From Helicobacteraceae bacterium (GTDB lineage: Bacteria; Campylobacterota; Campylobacteria; Campylobacterales; Sulfurimonadaceae): a DNA stretch of 5,539 nucleotides. The stretch covers positions 1 through 5,539 of the forward strand of contig JALSUN010000235.1 in assembly GCA_027061425.1 (NCBI GenBank), written 5' to 3'. Of this stretch, positions 5,100 through 5,539 are shown piece after piece (the stretch's first letter is position 1; the number at the start of each line of letters is the position of its first letter). Position numbers and translations under genes: made by a program. Below the pieces are notes generated by a model, which saw only the letters and a program-made list of their open reading frames with translations, searched no databases and was not told where the DNA came from.

Positions 5100-5539
5100 A
5101 TGAAAAAAGTAGCAATTATAGGTGGGGGTGCGTCTGGTCTTATGGCAGCACTAACCGCTTCACGTTTAGGTGCTAAAGTCACCCTCTATGAACATAACAA
5201 GAACGTAGGCAAGAAGATCCTTGCCTCGGGTAATGGTCGTTGTAACATCATTAACACCACCGCTTTTGTCTCTGACTACTTTGGGGAGGATCCTGCTTTT
5301 GTAGCCTACGCTTTAGAACAGATGCCTTTTAAAACATTTGAGAAGTTCTGTCTCTCGATAGGACTGATACTGGATACTAAAGACGATGGACGCTGTTACC
5401 CCCTCTCTAATGAAGCCAAGTCTGTCCTGCTCGCTTTTCAAGAGGCCTTAGCAAGTACTACAGTCAAGGTTATCACAGAGACCTTGGTCACAGAGGTTCA
5501 AAAAAGTGGCTCACATTTTAGTGTAACAACAGAAGATGG
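5100..5539 (+). CDS. HI0933/YhiN-family NAD(P)/FAD-dependent oxidoreductase, N-terminal part (3' end outside window)
   Basis: 146 complete codons are visible of a family that is usually about 400 residues, so the right edge cuts it. The protein begins MKKVAIIGGGASGLMAA, an FAD-binding Rossmann motif directly at the N-terminus, which supports the start at 5100. The family signatures follow: GKKILASGNGRCNI (37-50) and GRCYPLS (97-103). These mark the HI0933-like (YhiN/BaiN-related) flavoproteins. Their physiological substrate is poorly known for most bacteria; one gut bacterial member, BaiN, was linked to bile-acid dehydroxylation, which should not be transferred here. It probably acts in the cytoplasm, as no signal peptide or membrane segment is seen. 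It is divergent from thioredoxin across 223 bases. No RBS precedes the ATG, and a TATAAT lies six bases upstream. No frame break is seen in the visible part. Confidence 0.92.
   Translation, partial: MKKVAIIGGGASGLMAALTASRLGAKVTLYEHNKNVGKKILASGNGRCNIINTTAFVSDYFGEDPAFVAYALEQMPFKTFEKFCLSIGLILDTKDDGRCYPLSNEAKSVLLAFQEALASTTVKVITETLVTEVQKSGSHFSVTTED

Noticed and set aside
1..5539. A mobile element, defence system, CRISPR array or biosynthetic cluster
   Set aside because: All five genes belong to common chromosomal families; no transposase, integrase, nuclease, repeat array or terminal repeats were seen.

Overview
The window most likely comes from a Campylobacterota (former Epsilonproteobacteria) genome of the Sulfurovum/Sulfurimonas kind. 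This is inferred from protein style, moderate-to-low GC, AT-rich intergenic DNA and TATAAT boxes without good -35 elements. No rRNA or other marker gene is present, so the assignment is tentative. I see no phage, transposon, CRISPR or tRNA signal. It reads as ordinary chromosomal housekeeping and signalling DNA, with five protein genes.

Layout: (1) bases 1-1332, +, the C-terminal part of a membrane-linked hybrid sensor histidine kinase, open at the left edge. (2) 1355-2722, -, an FAD/NAD(P)-dependent disulfide-reductase-like enzyme of the CoA-disulfide reductase/NADH oxidase group, converging on the kinase with a 22-base gap. (3) 2831-4465, +, adenine deaminase, divergent from gene 2 across 108 bases. 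(4) 4499-4876, -, a small thioredoxin converging on adenine deaminase. (5) 5100-5539, +, the N-terminal third of an HI0933/YhiN-type flavoprotein, cut by the right edge. Strands alternate +,-,+,-,+, so every gene is probably its own transcription unit and no operon is visible.

The genes do not form one obvious pathway. Two are thiol/flavin redox proteins (genes 2 and 4), one is a flavoprotein of uncertain substrate (gene 5), one is purine salvage (gene 3) and one is signal transduction (gene 1).

The most interesting structure is in the two divergent intergenic regions. The two + strand genes that start in the window (adenine deaminase and the HI0933-type flavoprotein) share the 9-mer CGCTATAAT. 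In both, exactly six bases separate the TATAAT from the ATG, and neither has a Shine-Dalgarno. The predicted transcription start therefore falls on the A of ATG, suggesting leaderless mRNAs. The two complete - strand genes each have a recognisable ribosome binding site. The 223-base region between thioredoxin and the last gene also holds a back-to-back promoter pair, a perfect 7-base inverted repeat, a second small hairpin and an 8-T run. Together these could be a short (~85 nt) RNA or an operator/attenuator region.
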